A stretch of DNA of 64,000 nt, from contig JBBILI010000031.1 of NCBI GenBank assembly GCA_037445025.1, positions 3,447 to 67,446 of the forward strand, given 5' to 3'. A model generated the notes under the pieces. It was given only the letters and a program-made list of their open reading frames with translations. It was not told the origin of the DNA and did no database searches. Source of the DNA: CAIQQQ01 sp037445025 (GTDB lineage Bacteria > Pseudomonadota > Alphaproteobacteria > Acetobacterales > Acetobacteraceae). Of the stretch, positions 33,785-42,200 are shown piece by piece. Position 1 is the stretch's first letter. Each line of letters begins with the position of its first letter. A program made the position numbers and the translations under genes.

Positions 33785-34882
33785 ATGTCCGATCCGACCA
33801 TCCCGCCCACCAACCCGCATTTCGCCCGTCCGGACTGGCCCGCCAACGCCTGGTATGCCGCCGCCTGGGACGTCGAGCTGAAGCGCACCCTGCTGCCGCG
33901 CACCATCGCCGGCCGCCGCATCGTGCTCTACCGCCGCACCGACGGCGCCCCCGCCGCTCTCAACGACGCCTGCTGGCACCGCCTGCTCCCCCTCAGCCAG
34001 GGCCGCCTCGACGGTGACGCCGTGGTCTGCGGCTATCACGGCCTGCGCTATGACAGCCACGGCCGCTGCATCCACATGCCGAGCCAGGAGACCATCAACC
34101 CCGCCGCCCGCGTCCCCGCCCTGCCCGTGGCCGAACGTCACCGCTTCGTCTGGGTCTGGCCCGGCGACCCCGCTTTGGCCGACCCCGCGCTGATCCCCGA
34201 CCTGCACTGGAACCACCATCCGGACTGGGCCGCCGACGGCCGCACCATCAAGGTCGCCTGCAATTACAAGCTGGTGCTCGACAATCTGATGGACCTCACC
34301 CACGAGACCTTCGTCCACGGCTCCTCTATCGGCCAGCAGGCCGTGGCCGAAGCCCCCTTCACCACCACCCACGGCCCCAACATGGTCGAGGTCGCCCGCT
34401 GGATGACCGACATCGAGGCCCCGCCCTTCTGGTCAGCCCAACTCCGCCGCAAGACCGGCAGCCCCACCGGCCGGGTCGATCGCTGGCAGATCATCCGCTT
34501 CGAAGCCCCCTGCACCATCACCATCGATGTCGGCGTCGCCCCCACCGGCACCGGCGCCCCGGAAGGCGACCGCAGCCAGGGCGTCAACGGCTTCGTCCTC
34601 AACACCATCACGCCCGAGACCGACACCACCTGCCACTATCACTGGGCCTTCGCCCGCAACTACCTCCTCACCGAGCAAAGCCTCACCACCGAGCTGCGCG
34701 AAGGTGTCGCCGGCATCTTCCGCGAAGACGAGATCATCCTCGAAGCCCAGCAGCGTGCCCTCTCCGCCAATCCCGGCAAGACCTTCTACAACCTCAACAT
34801 CGACGCCGGCGCCGTCTGGGCCCGCCGCCTCATCGACCGCATGGTCGATGCCGAACTGGCGCCAGCCCTCGCCGCCGAATGA
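33785..34882 (+). CDS. vanA: Rieske aromatic O-demethylase oxygenase (VanA-like)
   Basis: A 365-residue Rieske non-heme iron oxygenase. The 2Fe-2S site is C63-x-H65 and C82-x-x-H85; position 64 is Trp instead of the common Pro. The catalytic iron site is in DNLMDLTHETFVH with His173 and His178. Order and spacing agree with vanillate O-demethylase VanA, which with VanB turns vanillate into protocatechuate and formaldehyde. ATG 33785 follows a GGGAGAA ribosome site. ATGA overlap with the GntR gene. Another methoxy-aromatic substrate is possible. Confidence 0.88.
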   Translation: MSDPTIPPTNPHFARPDWPANAWYAAAWDVELKRTLLPRTIAGRRIVLYRRTDGAPAALNDACWHRLLPLSQGRLDGDAVVCGYHGLRYDSHGRCIHMPSQETINPAARVPALPVAERHRFVWVWPGDPALADPALIPDLHWNHHPDWAADGRTIKVACNYKLVLDNLMDLTHETFVHGSSIGQQAVAEAPFTTTHGPNMVEVARWMTDIEAPPFWSAQLRRKTGSPTGRVDRWQIIRFEAPCTITIDVGVAPTGTGAPEGDRSQGVNGFVLNTITPETDTTCHYHWAFARNYLLTEQSLTTELREGVAGIFREDEIILEAQQRALSANPGKTFYNLNIDAGAVWARRLIDRMVDAELAPALAAE

Positions 34883-35646
34883 CCGAGCAGGACGACGCCC
34901 GCTCCCCCCAGCTGCTCCGCGCCGTGCTCCAGCTGCGCGCGAAGCTGCTGGCCGGCGAATTCCCCCCCGGCGTCCGGGTCGCGGAACTCACGCTCGCCGC
35001 GCTGCTCGGCGTCTCCCGCACGCCGCTGCGCCTTGCCCTCGGCGTGCTCGAACATGAAGGCCTGCTCCGCACCCTCCCTTCCGGCGGCTTCGTCGTCAGC
35101 GAATTCACCGCGGCCGATATCGCTGACGCCATCGAACTGCGCGGCGTCCTCGAAGGCACCGCCGCCCGCCTCGCCGCCGAACGCTGGGCCGGCCCCGACT
35201 CGCTCACCCCAATGCGCGAAGCCGTCGCCGCCATGGACACCCTGACCGCCACCCCCGACATCGACTTCGCCGCGTACGTCGCCGCCAATGAGCGCTTCCA
35301 CACCGCGTTGCAGACCCTCGCCGCCAGCCCGATGCTGAACCGCGCCCTCGCCCAGGCCACCGCCCTGCCCTTCGCCTCGCCCAGCGCCTTCGTGCACGCC
35401 CAGGCCGAGCTGGCCGAACACCAGCGCATCCTGGTCATCGCCCAGGACCAGCATCGCTGCCTTCTCGACGCCATCTCCCACCGTGAATCCAGCCGCGCCG
35501 AAAGCCTGGCCCGCGAGCACGCCAGGCTCGCCCGCCGCAATCTCGACGCTGCCCTCTCCAACCGCGCCGCCCTGGAAGCCGTCCCCGGCGCGGCCCTGCT
35601 CCGCTCCCCAAAACCCAAGGAACGACGCCATGCGCGCAGCGCCTGA
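34879..35646 (+). CDS. vanR: GntR family regulator with FCD domain (VanR-like)
   Basis: A 255-residue FadR-subfamily repressor. The winged helix is at residues 12-75 (RVAELTLAALLGVSRTPLRL then LEHEGLL) and the all-helical FCD ligand domain from about 80 to 230 (ELRGVLEGTAARLAAER; metal-site residues in NERFHTAL and HQRI). It lies between vanA and vanB with short overlaps on both sides, and ATTG-N4-CAAT palindromes stand before vanA, so it probably represses its own operon until vanillate or a relative is bound. Confidence 0.85.
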   Translation: MTEQDDARSPQLLRAVLQLRAKLLAGEFPPGVRVAELTLAALLGVSRTPLRLALGVLEHEGLLRTLPSGGFVVSEFTAADIADAIELRGVLEGTAARLAAERWAGPDSLTPMREAVAAMDTLTATPDIDFAAYVAANERFHTALQTLAASPMLNRALAQATALPFASPSAFVHAQAELAEHQRILVIAQDQHRCLLDAISHRESSRAESLAREHARLARRNLDAALSNRAALEAVPGAALLRSPKPKERRHARSA

Positions 35647-36610
35647 CTGGATCGCCGCCCGGGTCGCCTCCGCAGACGACATCGCAACCGACGTCCGCCA
35701 GCTCCGCCTGATCCCCCACACCGGCCACCACCCCGCGCCGGTCGGCAGCCATATCGACGTGCAGGTCACCATCGGCGACCTCATCCGCACCCGCTCCTAC
35801 TCCGTGGTGGACGACCGTGACGGCGCCTGGACCATCGCCGTTCGGCAACTCCCCAACAGCCGCGGTGGCTCTCGCTTCATGGCAGCGCTGGCACCGGGCG
35901 ACACCATCCGCATCACCGCGCCGCAAAGCCATTTCGACCTCAGCCTCGGTCGACCGGACTATCTACTGATCGCCGGCGGCATCGGCATCACCCCCCTGAT
36001 CAGCATGGCCCGCGCCCTGGCCCCCCATCCCCGCGCCCGCATGCTTTATGCCGGCCGCTCGCGCGCCCACATGCCCTATCTCGACCGCCTCACCACCCTG
36101 CTCGGCACGCGCCTCGCCATCTTCAGCGATGCCGAAGCCACCCGCATCGACCTCGCCGCCGCCTTCGCCTCTCTCCACCCCGAAGGCGAAGCCTATCTCT
36201 GTGGCCCAGCGCCAATGCTGGAAGCCGCCCGCCGGGCCTGGCATGCATCCGACCGCTCGCCGGCCCTGCTGCGCTTCGAAACCTTCGGCTCCAGCGGACT
36301 GCGCGACCCCGAGCCTTTTGCGGTTCATGTGCGCGACCACGGCGTGACACTGCAGGTGCCACGCGACGCCTCTCTGCTCGACACACTGGCCCGCGCCGGT
36401 ATCGACCTGGCGCAGGACTGTCTGCGCGGGGAATGTGGCCTGTGCGCCGTCGACGTTCTCGGTCCAGCGGAACTGGACCATCGCGACGTGTTCCTTTCCC
36501 TGGCCCAGCGCAGCGAGGGAAACCGGCTCTGCGCCTGCGTCTCCCGCGCGGCGGGGGAAGTCACCATCGATACCGGGTTTCGTCCAGCTCTGGCGCGGCA
36601 TACAAAATGA
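35630..36610 (+). CDS. vanB: Aromatic demethylase reductase (VanB-like)
   Basis: A 326-residue oxidoreductase that feeds electrons from NAD(P)H to the Rieske oxygenase. FMN/flavin-binding region RTRSYSV near residue 60, nucleotide-binding GGIGITPLISMARAL near 118, and a C-terminal plant-type ferredoxin domain with CLRGECGLC (about 264-272) and the fourth Cys near 300. Domain order FNR-NAD-2Fe2S is that of phthalate-type reductases such as VanB. It overlaps the GntR gene by 17 bases. Confidence 0.9.
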   Translation: MRAAPDWIAARVASADDIATDVRQLRLIPHTGHHPAPVGSHIDVQVTIGDLIRTRSYSVVDDRDGAWTIAVRQLPNSRGGSRFMAALAPGDTIRITAPQSHFDLSLGRPDYLLIAGGIGITPLISMARALAPHPRARMLYAGRSRAHMPYLDRLTTLLGTRLAIFSDAEATRIDLAAAFASLHPEGEAYLCGPAPMLEAARRAWHASDRSPALLRFETFGSSGLRDPEPFAVHVRDHGVTLQVPRDASLLDTLARAGIDLAQDCLRGECGLCAVDVLGPAELDHRDVFLSLAQRSEGNRLCACVSRAAGEVTIDTGFRPALARHTK

Positions 36611-36745
36611 AAGAAAGAACTTCTTTTCTAAAGAAAAGAAGCAAAAGACTTCCATACGCTTGGATGCAAAATTTCCGAGGTGTGTTCTCAAACGATTGAA
36701 AGTTTTTTGGTTCTCATTTGCAAAAAGGAACGCCTTCCCGTCCTT
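36611..36745. repeat. AT-rich double-hairpin intergenic element, copy 3
   Basis: It begins at the vanB stop. The first palindrome (CTTCTTTTCTAAAGAAAAG, about 36620-36641) is followed by GCAAAAGACTT; after about 60 bases a second, more decayed one (GGTTCTCATTTGCAAAAAGGAAC, 36709-36731) appears. Both flanking genes read to the right, so it is not restricted to convergent pairs. Confidence 0.7.
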
Positions 36746-36775
36746 CCAAAAAAGTAACAAAGGGAGCACCAGCCA

Positions 36776-37687
36776 ATGCAAATGCTTGAAGGCAAAGTCG
36801 CCATTGTCACCGGAGCCGGCGGTGGCATCGGGCGCGAGATCGCCCTCGCAATGGCCATGGCCGGCGCCGCGGTCGTGATCAACGACATCGGCGTCTCCCT
36901 CGCCGGCGCAGGCGGCTCCGGCACACCCGCCGAACAGACCCGACAGATCATCCAGCAACGCGGCGGCAAAGCAGCGATCAGTATCGACAGCGTGTCGGAC
37001 TGGACCTCCGCCCAGCGCATCATCCAGATCGCGATCGACGCCTTCGGCCGCGTCGACATCGTCGTCAACAACGCTGGCATCCTGCGCGACGTGATCTTTC
37101 ACAAGATGACAGCAGAGGACTGGATGTCCGTCATCAACGTCCACCTCAACGGCAGCTTCTTCGTCAGCCGGGCGGCGGCGGAACACTTTCGCGCCCAGCA
37201 GTCCGGCGCCTTCGTGCACATGACCAGCACCTCCGGACTCGTCGGCAATTTCGGCCAAGCCAACTATTCCGCCGCCAAGCTCGGCATCACCGCGCTCTCG
37301 AAATCCATCGCGCTCGACATGGCACGCTACAACGTGCGCTCCAATTGCATCGCCCCCTTCGCCTGGAGCCGCATGACCAGCTCGATTCCAGCCGATACCC
37401 CGGACGAGCAGGCACGGGTGGCCAAACTGCAGCAGATGACACCAGACAAAAATGCGCCGCTCGCCGTCTACCTGGCCTCCGATGCCGCCGCCGGCGTCAG
37501 CGGGCAGGTCTTCGCTACGCGCTACAACGAAATCTTCCTGATGAGCCAAAGTCGCCCTCTCCGCAGCACCCATCGCAGCGAAGGATGGACGCCGGAGACC
37601 ATCGCAGAACATGGCGCCCCGGCGCTGAGACCCTCGATGCTGCCGCTTGATCGCAGCGCGGACGTCTTCAGTTGGGACCCAGTTTAG
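36776..37687 (+). CDS. SDR family oxidoreductase (3-hydroxyacyl dehydrogenase-like)
   Basis: A 303-residue short-chain dehydrogenase with TGAGGGIGREIA near 13, NNAG near 98, the Ser in TSTSGLVGNFGQ and catalytic YSAAK. The insertion after the second strand (NDIGVSLAGAGGSG) and the long C-terminal tail resemble the dehydrogenase part of peroxisomal multifunctional enzyme type 2. GGGAG lies 9 bases before the ATG. It follows the vanAB cluster and a repeat; a role in oxidising acyl-CoA or aromatic side chains is only suggested by position. Confidence 0.87.
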   Translation: MQMLEGKVAIVTGAGGGIGREIALAMAMAGAAVVINDIGVSLAGAGGSGTPAEQTRQIIQQRGGKAAISIDSVSDWTSAQRIIQIAIDAFGRVDIVVNNAGILRDVIFHKMTAEDWMSVINVHLNGSFFVSRAAAEHFRAQQSGAFVHMTSTSGLVGNFGQANYSAAKLGITALSKSIALDMARYNVRSNCIAPFAWSRMTSSIPADTPDEQARVAKLQQMTPDKNAPLAVYLASDAAAGVSGQVFATRYNEIFLMSQSRPLRSTHRSEGWTPETIAEHGAPALRPSMLPLDRSADVFSWDPV

Positions 37688-37847
37688 GGCGCGGCCTCTC
37701 GTCCAGCACGGTATGGGCAAGATGGAACAGATGCTCGGCGGTCACACTGCACCCAGCACGGTCAGCATCCTGGGCCAGGGCCAGAAGGCGGTCGCACAGC
37801 AGCAGCGGGCTTGGTTTGGTGGTTGGCAGCGATGGCGCGGACCGCAT
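37668..37847 (-). CDS. Small hypothetical protein
   Basis: A 59-residue open frame with a helical core, LLLCDRLLALAQDADRAGCSVTAEHLFHLAHTVLDE, which resembles small uncharacterised alphaproteobacterial proteins with the pattern D-A-D-R-A-G...TAEHL..LA. ATG 37847 is preferred because the upstream 20 residues of the longer frame look unrelated. It overlaps the end of the convergent SDR gene by 20 bases. No function can be given. Confidence 0.55.
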   Translation of the reverse strand: MRSAPSLPTTKPSPLLLCDRLLALAQDADRAGCSVTAEHLFHLAHTVLDERPRPKLGPN

Positions 37848-37946
37848 GACGGACTCACTCCTGCAAAAAGGGATTTTCCCTGAACGATGCGGCGAGATTT
37901 TCGACACACCGGCGTATTGCGCAGGGGTAGTTTCGCCCTGATGCGG

Positions 37947-38162
37947 TTAAGAAGAGGTTAATTCCCGCACGACAAACACACGCAATGCACTCGCCAGCGG
38001 CTGATCGGCCGCCCGCGCGGCATCGAGCTCGGCCACCAGGCGCCCAAGCGGCAACGACCGGGCAGAGGCGGCGCGCGCCAGTTGCTCCCAGAACTCCACC
38101 TCCAACGCCACAGATGTGCGATGGCCCGCCAGCGCAAAGCTGCGTTTCACCAAAAGGCTCAT
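37947..38162 (-). CDS. Ribbon-helix-helix domain protein (RHH_4)
   Basis: A 71-residue protein matching the RHH_4 family: KRSFALAGHRTSVALEVEFWEQL, a strand then a helix, followed by RSLPLGRLVAELDAAR and a closing ASALRVFVVREL helix. Such proteins may bind DNA as dimers. It overlaps queG by ATGA and is probably translated from the queuosine transcript. Target unknown. Confidence 0.85.
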   Translation of the reverse strand: MSLLVKRSFALAGHRTSVALEVEFWEQLARAASARSLPLGRLVAELDAARAADQPLASALRVFVVRELTSS

Positions 38163-39220
38163 GCCAGCTCCGCCACCGCCCAGGCCGCCGCCTCCGCCAC
38201 CACAGAATTCGGGTCACTGCACAATGTCACGGCGCGGGGCAACAAACTGGGATCCCCGGAATTGCCGATGGCGATCAACACGTTGCGAACAAAGCGGTCC
38301 CGCCCGATCCGCTTGATCGGCGATCCCGCGAACAACGCGCGAAACCCCGCATCATCAAGCTGCGCCAGAGCGTCCAGCCGCGGCGCCACAAGACCCTCAC
38401 GCGCCGACAGCTTGACTTCCCGCGAGGCCACGGCGAACCGGTTCCACGGACAGACCGCCAGACAGTCATCACATCCATAGATGCGGTTGCCCATCGGCCT
38501 GCGAAACGCAACCGGAATCGGCCCGGCATGTTCGATCGTGAGGTATGCGATGCACCGGCGCGCATCAAGCCGATACGGCGCCGGAAACGCGTCCGTCGGA
38601 CACGCATTGAGACAGCGCGAGCAGGACCCGCAACGATCGGCGTGCGGCAGGTCAGGCACGAGATCGAGCGTCGTGTAGATTTCGCCCAGAAACAGCCAGG
38701 AGCCATGCCGACGGGACACAAGATTGGTATGCTTGCCTTGCCAGCCGAGCCCGGACTGCATCGCCAGCGGCTTCTCCATCACCGGAGCGGTGTCGACAAA
38801 CACCTTCACGTCGCAGTCCGCGCGCGAGACGATGAACTGCGCGAGGTGCTTTAACTTCCCCTTAACCACATCGTGGTAATCCCTGTTGCGTGCGTAGACG
38901 GAGATGCTGCCGCGATCCTTGCAGGGAAGGGTCGCGAGAGGATCTCTGGAGGGTGCATAGGACATGCCAAGTGAAATCACACTGCGTACTTCTGGCCACA
39001 AAGCCTTGGGATCGGCCCGTTCTTCGGCCCGTGCCGCCATCCAGGTCATGCTGCCGTGATGATCGCATGCGACAAACTCGGTCAGGCGTTGCTTGGTTTC
39101 CGGCGGTAGAAACGCGCGCGCAAACCCGACAGCGTCGAAGCCGATGGCGTACGCCTTGCCTCGGATCGCTTCAGCCGCGTCCACGATACGGGGCCACTCC
39201 CTGGTCCGGTATCCAGACAT
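38159..39220 (-). CDS. queG: Epoxyqueuosine reductase
   Basis: A 353-residue cobalamin and Fe-S enzyme that performs the last step of queuosine synthesis in tRNA. Two 4Fe-4S motifs: CGSCSRCLNACPTDAF near 195 and CDDCLAVCPWNRF near 245. The N-terminal DUF1730 part and a C-terminal HEAT-like segment are present. The ATG at 39220 makes a 50-base overlap with queF; a GTG at 39184 would shorten it. Confidence 0.95.
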   Translation of the reverse strand: MSGYRTREWPRIVDAAEAIRGKAYAIGFDAVGFARAFLPPETKQRLTEFVACDHHGSMTWMAARAEERADPKALWPEVRSVISLGMSYAPSRDPLATLPCKDRGSISVYARNRDYHDVVKGKLKHLAQFIVSRADCDVKVFVDTAPVMEKPLAMQSGLGWQGKHTNLVSRRHGSWLFLGEIYTTLDLVPDLPHADRCGSCSRCLNACPTDAFPAPYRLDARRCIAYLTIEHAGPIPVAFRRPMGNRIYGCDDCLAVCPWNRFAVASREVKLSAREGLVAPRLDALAQLDDAGFRALFAGSPIKRIGRDRFVRNVLIAIGNSGDPSLLPRAVTLCSDPNSVVAEAAAWAVAELA

Positions 39221-39650
39221 CGACTGGCGGCGCGCCGGTCTGCCAGAAAACGTCGATCGGGATCCCGCCGCGGGGATACCAATAGGCGCCTATGCGCAGC
39301 CAGATCGGCCGGGTGATCTCGACGATGCGGGTGGCCACCTGCATGGAACAGGCCTCGTGAAAGGCGCCGTGATTGCGGAAGCTGCCAAGAAACAGCTTCA
39401 GTGACTTGCTTTCGACGATCCACTTATCGGGCACGTAGTCAATGACGAGATGTGCGAAATCGGGTTGCCCGGTCAACGGACAGAGCGAGGTGAATTCCGG
39501 AGCGGCGAAGCGGATCAGGTATTGTGCGTCCGTCCTTGGATTAGGCACGCGTTCCAGCTTGGCGGCATCAGGTGATTGCGGCGCGCTGAGGTGCTGGCCG
39601 AGCTGCGTAAGGCCCGCGTAGCTCTCAGTGCCTCCGATGTTCTTTGTCAT
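39171..39650 (-). CDS. queF: 7-cyano-7-deazaguanine reductase
   Basis: A 159-residue T-fold enzyme that reduces preQ0 to preQ1 with NADPH. The nucleophilic Cys is in FTSLCPLTGQPDF and the QueF motif is ESKSLK followed by NHGAFHE. It is the short, unimodular type. ATGA overlap with tgt. The extended open frame beyond 39650 is antiphase to tgt. Confidence 0.95.
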   Translation of the reverse strand: MTKNIGGTESYAGLTQLGQHLSAPQSPDAAKLERVPNPRTDAQYLIRFAAPEFTSLCPLTGQPDFAHLVIDYVPDKWIVESKSLKLFLGSFRNHGAFHEACSMQVATRIVEITRPIWLRIGAYWYPRGGIPIDVFWQTGAPPVDVWIPDQGVAPYRGRG

Positions 39651-40762
39651 TGTAAATCCCTTTTCCAGCCGGCCCGGACGGCTGCGGCGTGCGCGACCAG
39701 CCGCCCCTGGCCGATCGCATCGCGCAGTCCGGCCATCAGATCCTGGTAGTACTGGATGTTGTGCCACGTGAGCAGCATCGGCCCGAGCATCTCCTCGCAG
39801 CGGAACAGGTGATGCAGATAGGCCCGCGAATGCCGGGTGCACAGCAAGCAGCCACATCCGGGATCAAGTGCACCGCCATCATCGGCAAACCGCGCATTGC
39901 GCATGTTGTGCACCCCATGGCGCGTATACGCCCGTGCCGTCCTCCCGGCCCGGGTCGGCATGACGCAATCGAACATATCCACGCCCCGCAGCACGCTGCC
40001 GACCAGATCGTCCGGCGTCCCGACACCCATGAGATAGCGTGGCCGATCCGCAGGCAGCATCGGCACCGTATAGTCGAGGGTGGCGAACATCATCTCCTGG
40101 CCCTCCCCCACCGCCAGCCCGCCAATGGCAAAGCCATCAAACCCGATCCCGGTCAGCGCCCCCACAGAGCGTTCACGCAACGCCGGAAACACGCCCCCTT
40201 GAACGATTCCGAACAGCCCATAGCCCTGTCGCGTCACAAACGCCTCCCGCGACCGACCGGCCCAGCGCATCGACAGCTCCATCGATACGCGTGTCTCCTC
40301 CTCCGTCGCCGGGAACTTGGTGCATTCGTCAAACGCCATGGTGATGGTGGCATCCAGCAGATGCTGAATCTCGACCGAACGCCGCGGCGTCAGTCGATGC
40401 TCGCTGCCATCGATATGCGAGCGAAAGGTCACCCCATCCGCATCAAGTCTCCGCAGACCCGCCAGCGACATCACCTGAAACCCGCCGCTGTCCGTCAGGA
40501 TCGGCCCGGGCCAGTCCATCATCCGGTGCAATCCCCCCAGCGCCGCCACCCGCTCGGCGCCAGGCCGGAGCATCAGGTGATAGGTGTTGCCAAGGATCAG
40601 CCGGGCCCCGGTGCTGCGCACGGAATCCGCCGTCATCGCCTTCACCGTGCCCGCGGTGCCCACAGGCATGAACACCGGGGTCGACACATCACCATGCGCC
40701 GTGTGCAGCGTGCCAAGCCGCGCAGCGCCATCGTTCGCAGAGAAGCTCCAGGACAAGGTCAT
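39647..40762 (-). CDS. tgt: tRNA-guanine transglycosylase
   Basis: A 371-residue enzyme that exchanges guanine 34 for preQ1 in GUN tRNAs. Asp in LTDSGGFQVMSL is the general base region, GGLAVGEGQEMM binds substrate, and the zinc site is GCGCLLCTRHSRAYLHHLF (C-x-C-x2-C...H). Overlaps of four bases with queA (upstream) and queF (downstream) mark a tight operon. Confidence 0.96.
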   Translation of the reverse strand: MTLSWSFSANDGAARLGTLHTAHGDVSTPVFMPVGTAGTVKAMTADSVRSTGARLILGNTYHLMLRPGAERVAALGGLHRMMDWPGPILTDSGGFQVMSLAGLRRLDADGVTFRSHIDGSEHRLTPRRSVEIQHLLDATITMAFDECTKFPATEEETRVSMELSMRWAGRSREAFVTRQGYGLFGIVQGGVFPALRERSVGALTGIGFDGFAIGGLAVGEGQEMMFATLDYTVPMLPADRPRYLMGVGTPDDLVGSVLRGVDMFDCVMPTRAGRTARAYTRHGVHNMRNARFADDGGALDPGCGCLLCTRHSRAYLHHLFRCEEMLGPMLLTWHNIQYYQDLMAGLRDAIGQGRLVAHAAAVRAGWKRDLQ

Positions 40763-41802
40763 GCCGGTTCCAACAGCGAAGAGTCGCCATACGAGTAAAA
40801 ACGATAGCCCGTGGCAATGGCATGGGCGTAGGCCGCCTTCATCCGCTCACGCCCGGCAAAGGCGCAGACCAGCATGAACAAGGTCGAGCGCGGCAGATGA
40901 AAATTCGTCATCAGCGCGTCGATGGCGCGAAACCGATGACCGGGCAGGATGAAGATGTCGGTGGTGCCGGCGAACGGCTGCACCCCGTCATCGGTCGCGG
41001 CAGCCTCCAGCAGCCGCAGCGTCGTCGTGCCAACCGATACCACCCGCCCGCCGGCCGCCCGCGCGGCATTGATCCGCGCGGCACTCGCGGGCGTGATCTC
41101 GCCGCGTTCGGCGTGGATGCGATGGTCCGACACCTGATCGCCCCGCATCGGCAGAAACGTCCCGGCACCCACATGCAGCGTGATCATCTCGCGGTGCACC
41201 CCACGCGCCGCCAAGGCGTCCAGCAACGCGGGCGTGAAATGCAGTCCCGCGGTCGGTGCTGCCACCGCGCCCTCACGGGACGCGAACACGGTCTGATAAT
41301 CCTGCGCGTCCGCCGCCGTCGGTCCATCAGGCCGACGGATATAGGGCGGCAAGGCCAGCGCTCCCGCCGCATGCAGAGCGTGCGCGAACGCCTCGCCCTC
41401 GAGATTGAACACAAGCGTCACCCCGCCCGCCTCATCCCGCCCTTGCACGACAGCCTGCAACGCAGGCGCTCGGTCGAAATCGAGCACATCGCCGGGCCTC
41501 AATCGCCGCGCATTGCGCGCCAGCGCGAGCCATGCCCCCTTCGCGTCCGGCCGATCCAGCGTGATTCCAATCCTGGCCGCCCCCCGGCGCGCCGAGAGCT
41601 GCGCCGGGATCACCCGCGTATCGTTCGCCACCAACAGATCGCCGGGCCGTAGCAACCCCGGCAGATCCCGCACATGGTGATCGGCCACGGCCTGCCCCAC
41701 GTGCAACAGCCGTGCCGCCTCGCGCGGCCGGGCCGGTTCATGGGCGATCAGGTGATCCGGCAGCGCGAAATCGAAATCGGAGGCCAGCAGATCCAAGGTC
41801 AC
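40759..41802 (-). CDS. queA: tRNA preQ1(34) S-adenosylmethionine ribosyltransferase-isomerase
   Basis: A 347-residue QueA. Family motifs: FDFALPDHLIAHEPARPREAARLL at the N-terminus, DTRVIPAQL, RREGAVAAPTAGLHFTP and SVGTTTLRLLE. It transfers the ribosyl part of SAM to preQ1 in tRNA to form epoxyqueuosine, which QueG then reduces. ATGA overlap with the VOC gene upstream. Confidence 0.96.
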   Translation of the reverse strand: MTLDLLASDFDFALPDHLIAHEPARPREAARLLHVGQAVADHHVRDLPGLLRPGDLLVANDTRVIPAQLSARRGAARIGITLDRPDAKGAWLALARNARRLRPGDVLDFDRAPALQAVVQGRDEAGGVTLVFNLEGEAFAHALHAAGALALPPYIRRPDGPTAADAQDYQTVFASREGAVAAPTAGLHFTPALLDALAARGVHREMITLHVGAGTFLPMRGDQVSDHRIHAERGEITPASAARINAARAAGGRVVSVGTTTLRLLEAAATDDGVQPFAGTTDIFILPGHRFRAIDALMTNFHLPRSTLFMLVCAFAGRERMKAAYAHAIATGYRFYSYGDSSLLEPA

Positions 41803-42200
41803 TCAGGCATATAGGAGGAAATCTCGATCAAATTGCCGTCGGGATCACGGCAATAGACCGAGATCATCGGCCCCAGCGCACCAACCTTGGGCACCGGTCC
41901 AAGTTCCACAGACACCTTGCACCCGGCGAGATGCTCCATCACGTCCTGCGGCCGCACCGCCGTGACAAAACAGAGATCCGCAGACCCGGGCAGCACCACC
42001 TTGGACGTGAACCAGTCCCCGGTGGGCTCCCCGATCGGTCGCAGATTGATCTTCTGCCCACCGAACTTCAGCGCGGTACGCTGGGAGTCGCCGAATTCCT
42101 CACGGTCCATGCCCAACACGCGCTGGTACCAGGCGGCCGTGATGTCCACATCCATGCAATGCAGCACCAGGTGGTCGAGCCGATCGACGGTGAAGCGCAT
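41799..42200 (-). CDS. VOC family protein (glyoxalase/dioxygenase fold)
   Basis: A 133-residue vicinal-oxygen-chelate protein: LDHLVLHCMDVDITAAWYQRVLGM opens one beta-alpha-beta unit and YCRDPDGNLIEISSY closes the second, with His and Glu candidates for metal binding. Substrate unknown; fosfomycin-resistance or virulence-type VOC proteins have similar patterns. It overlaps fumA by one base and queA by four, so it is co-transcribed with both. Confidence 0.88.
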   Translation of the reverse strand: MRFTVDRLDHLVLHCMDVDITAAWYQRVLGMDREEFGDSQRTALKFGGQKINLRPIGEPTGDWFTSKVVLPGSADLCFVTAVRPQDVMEHLAGCKVSVELGPVPKVGALGPMISVYCRDPDGNLIEISSYMPE

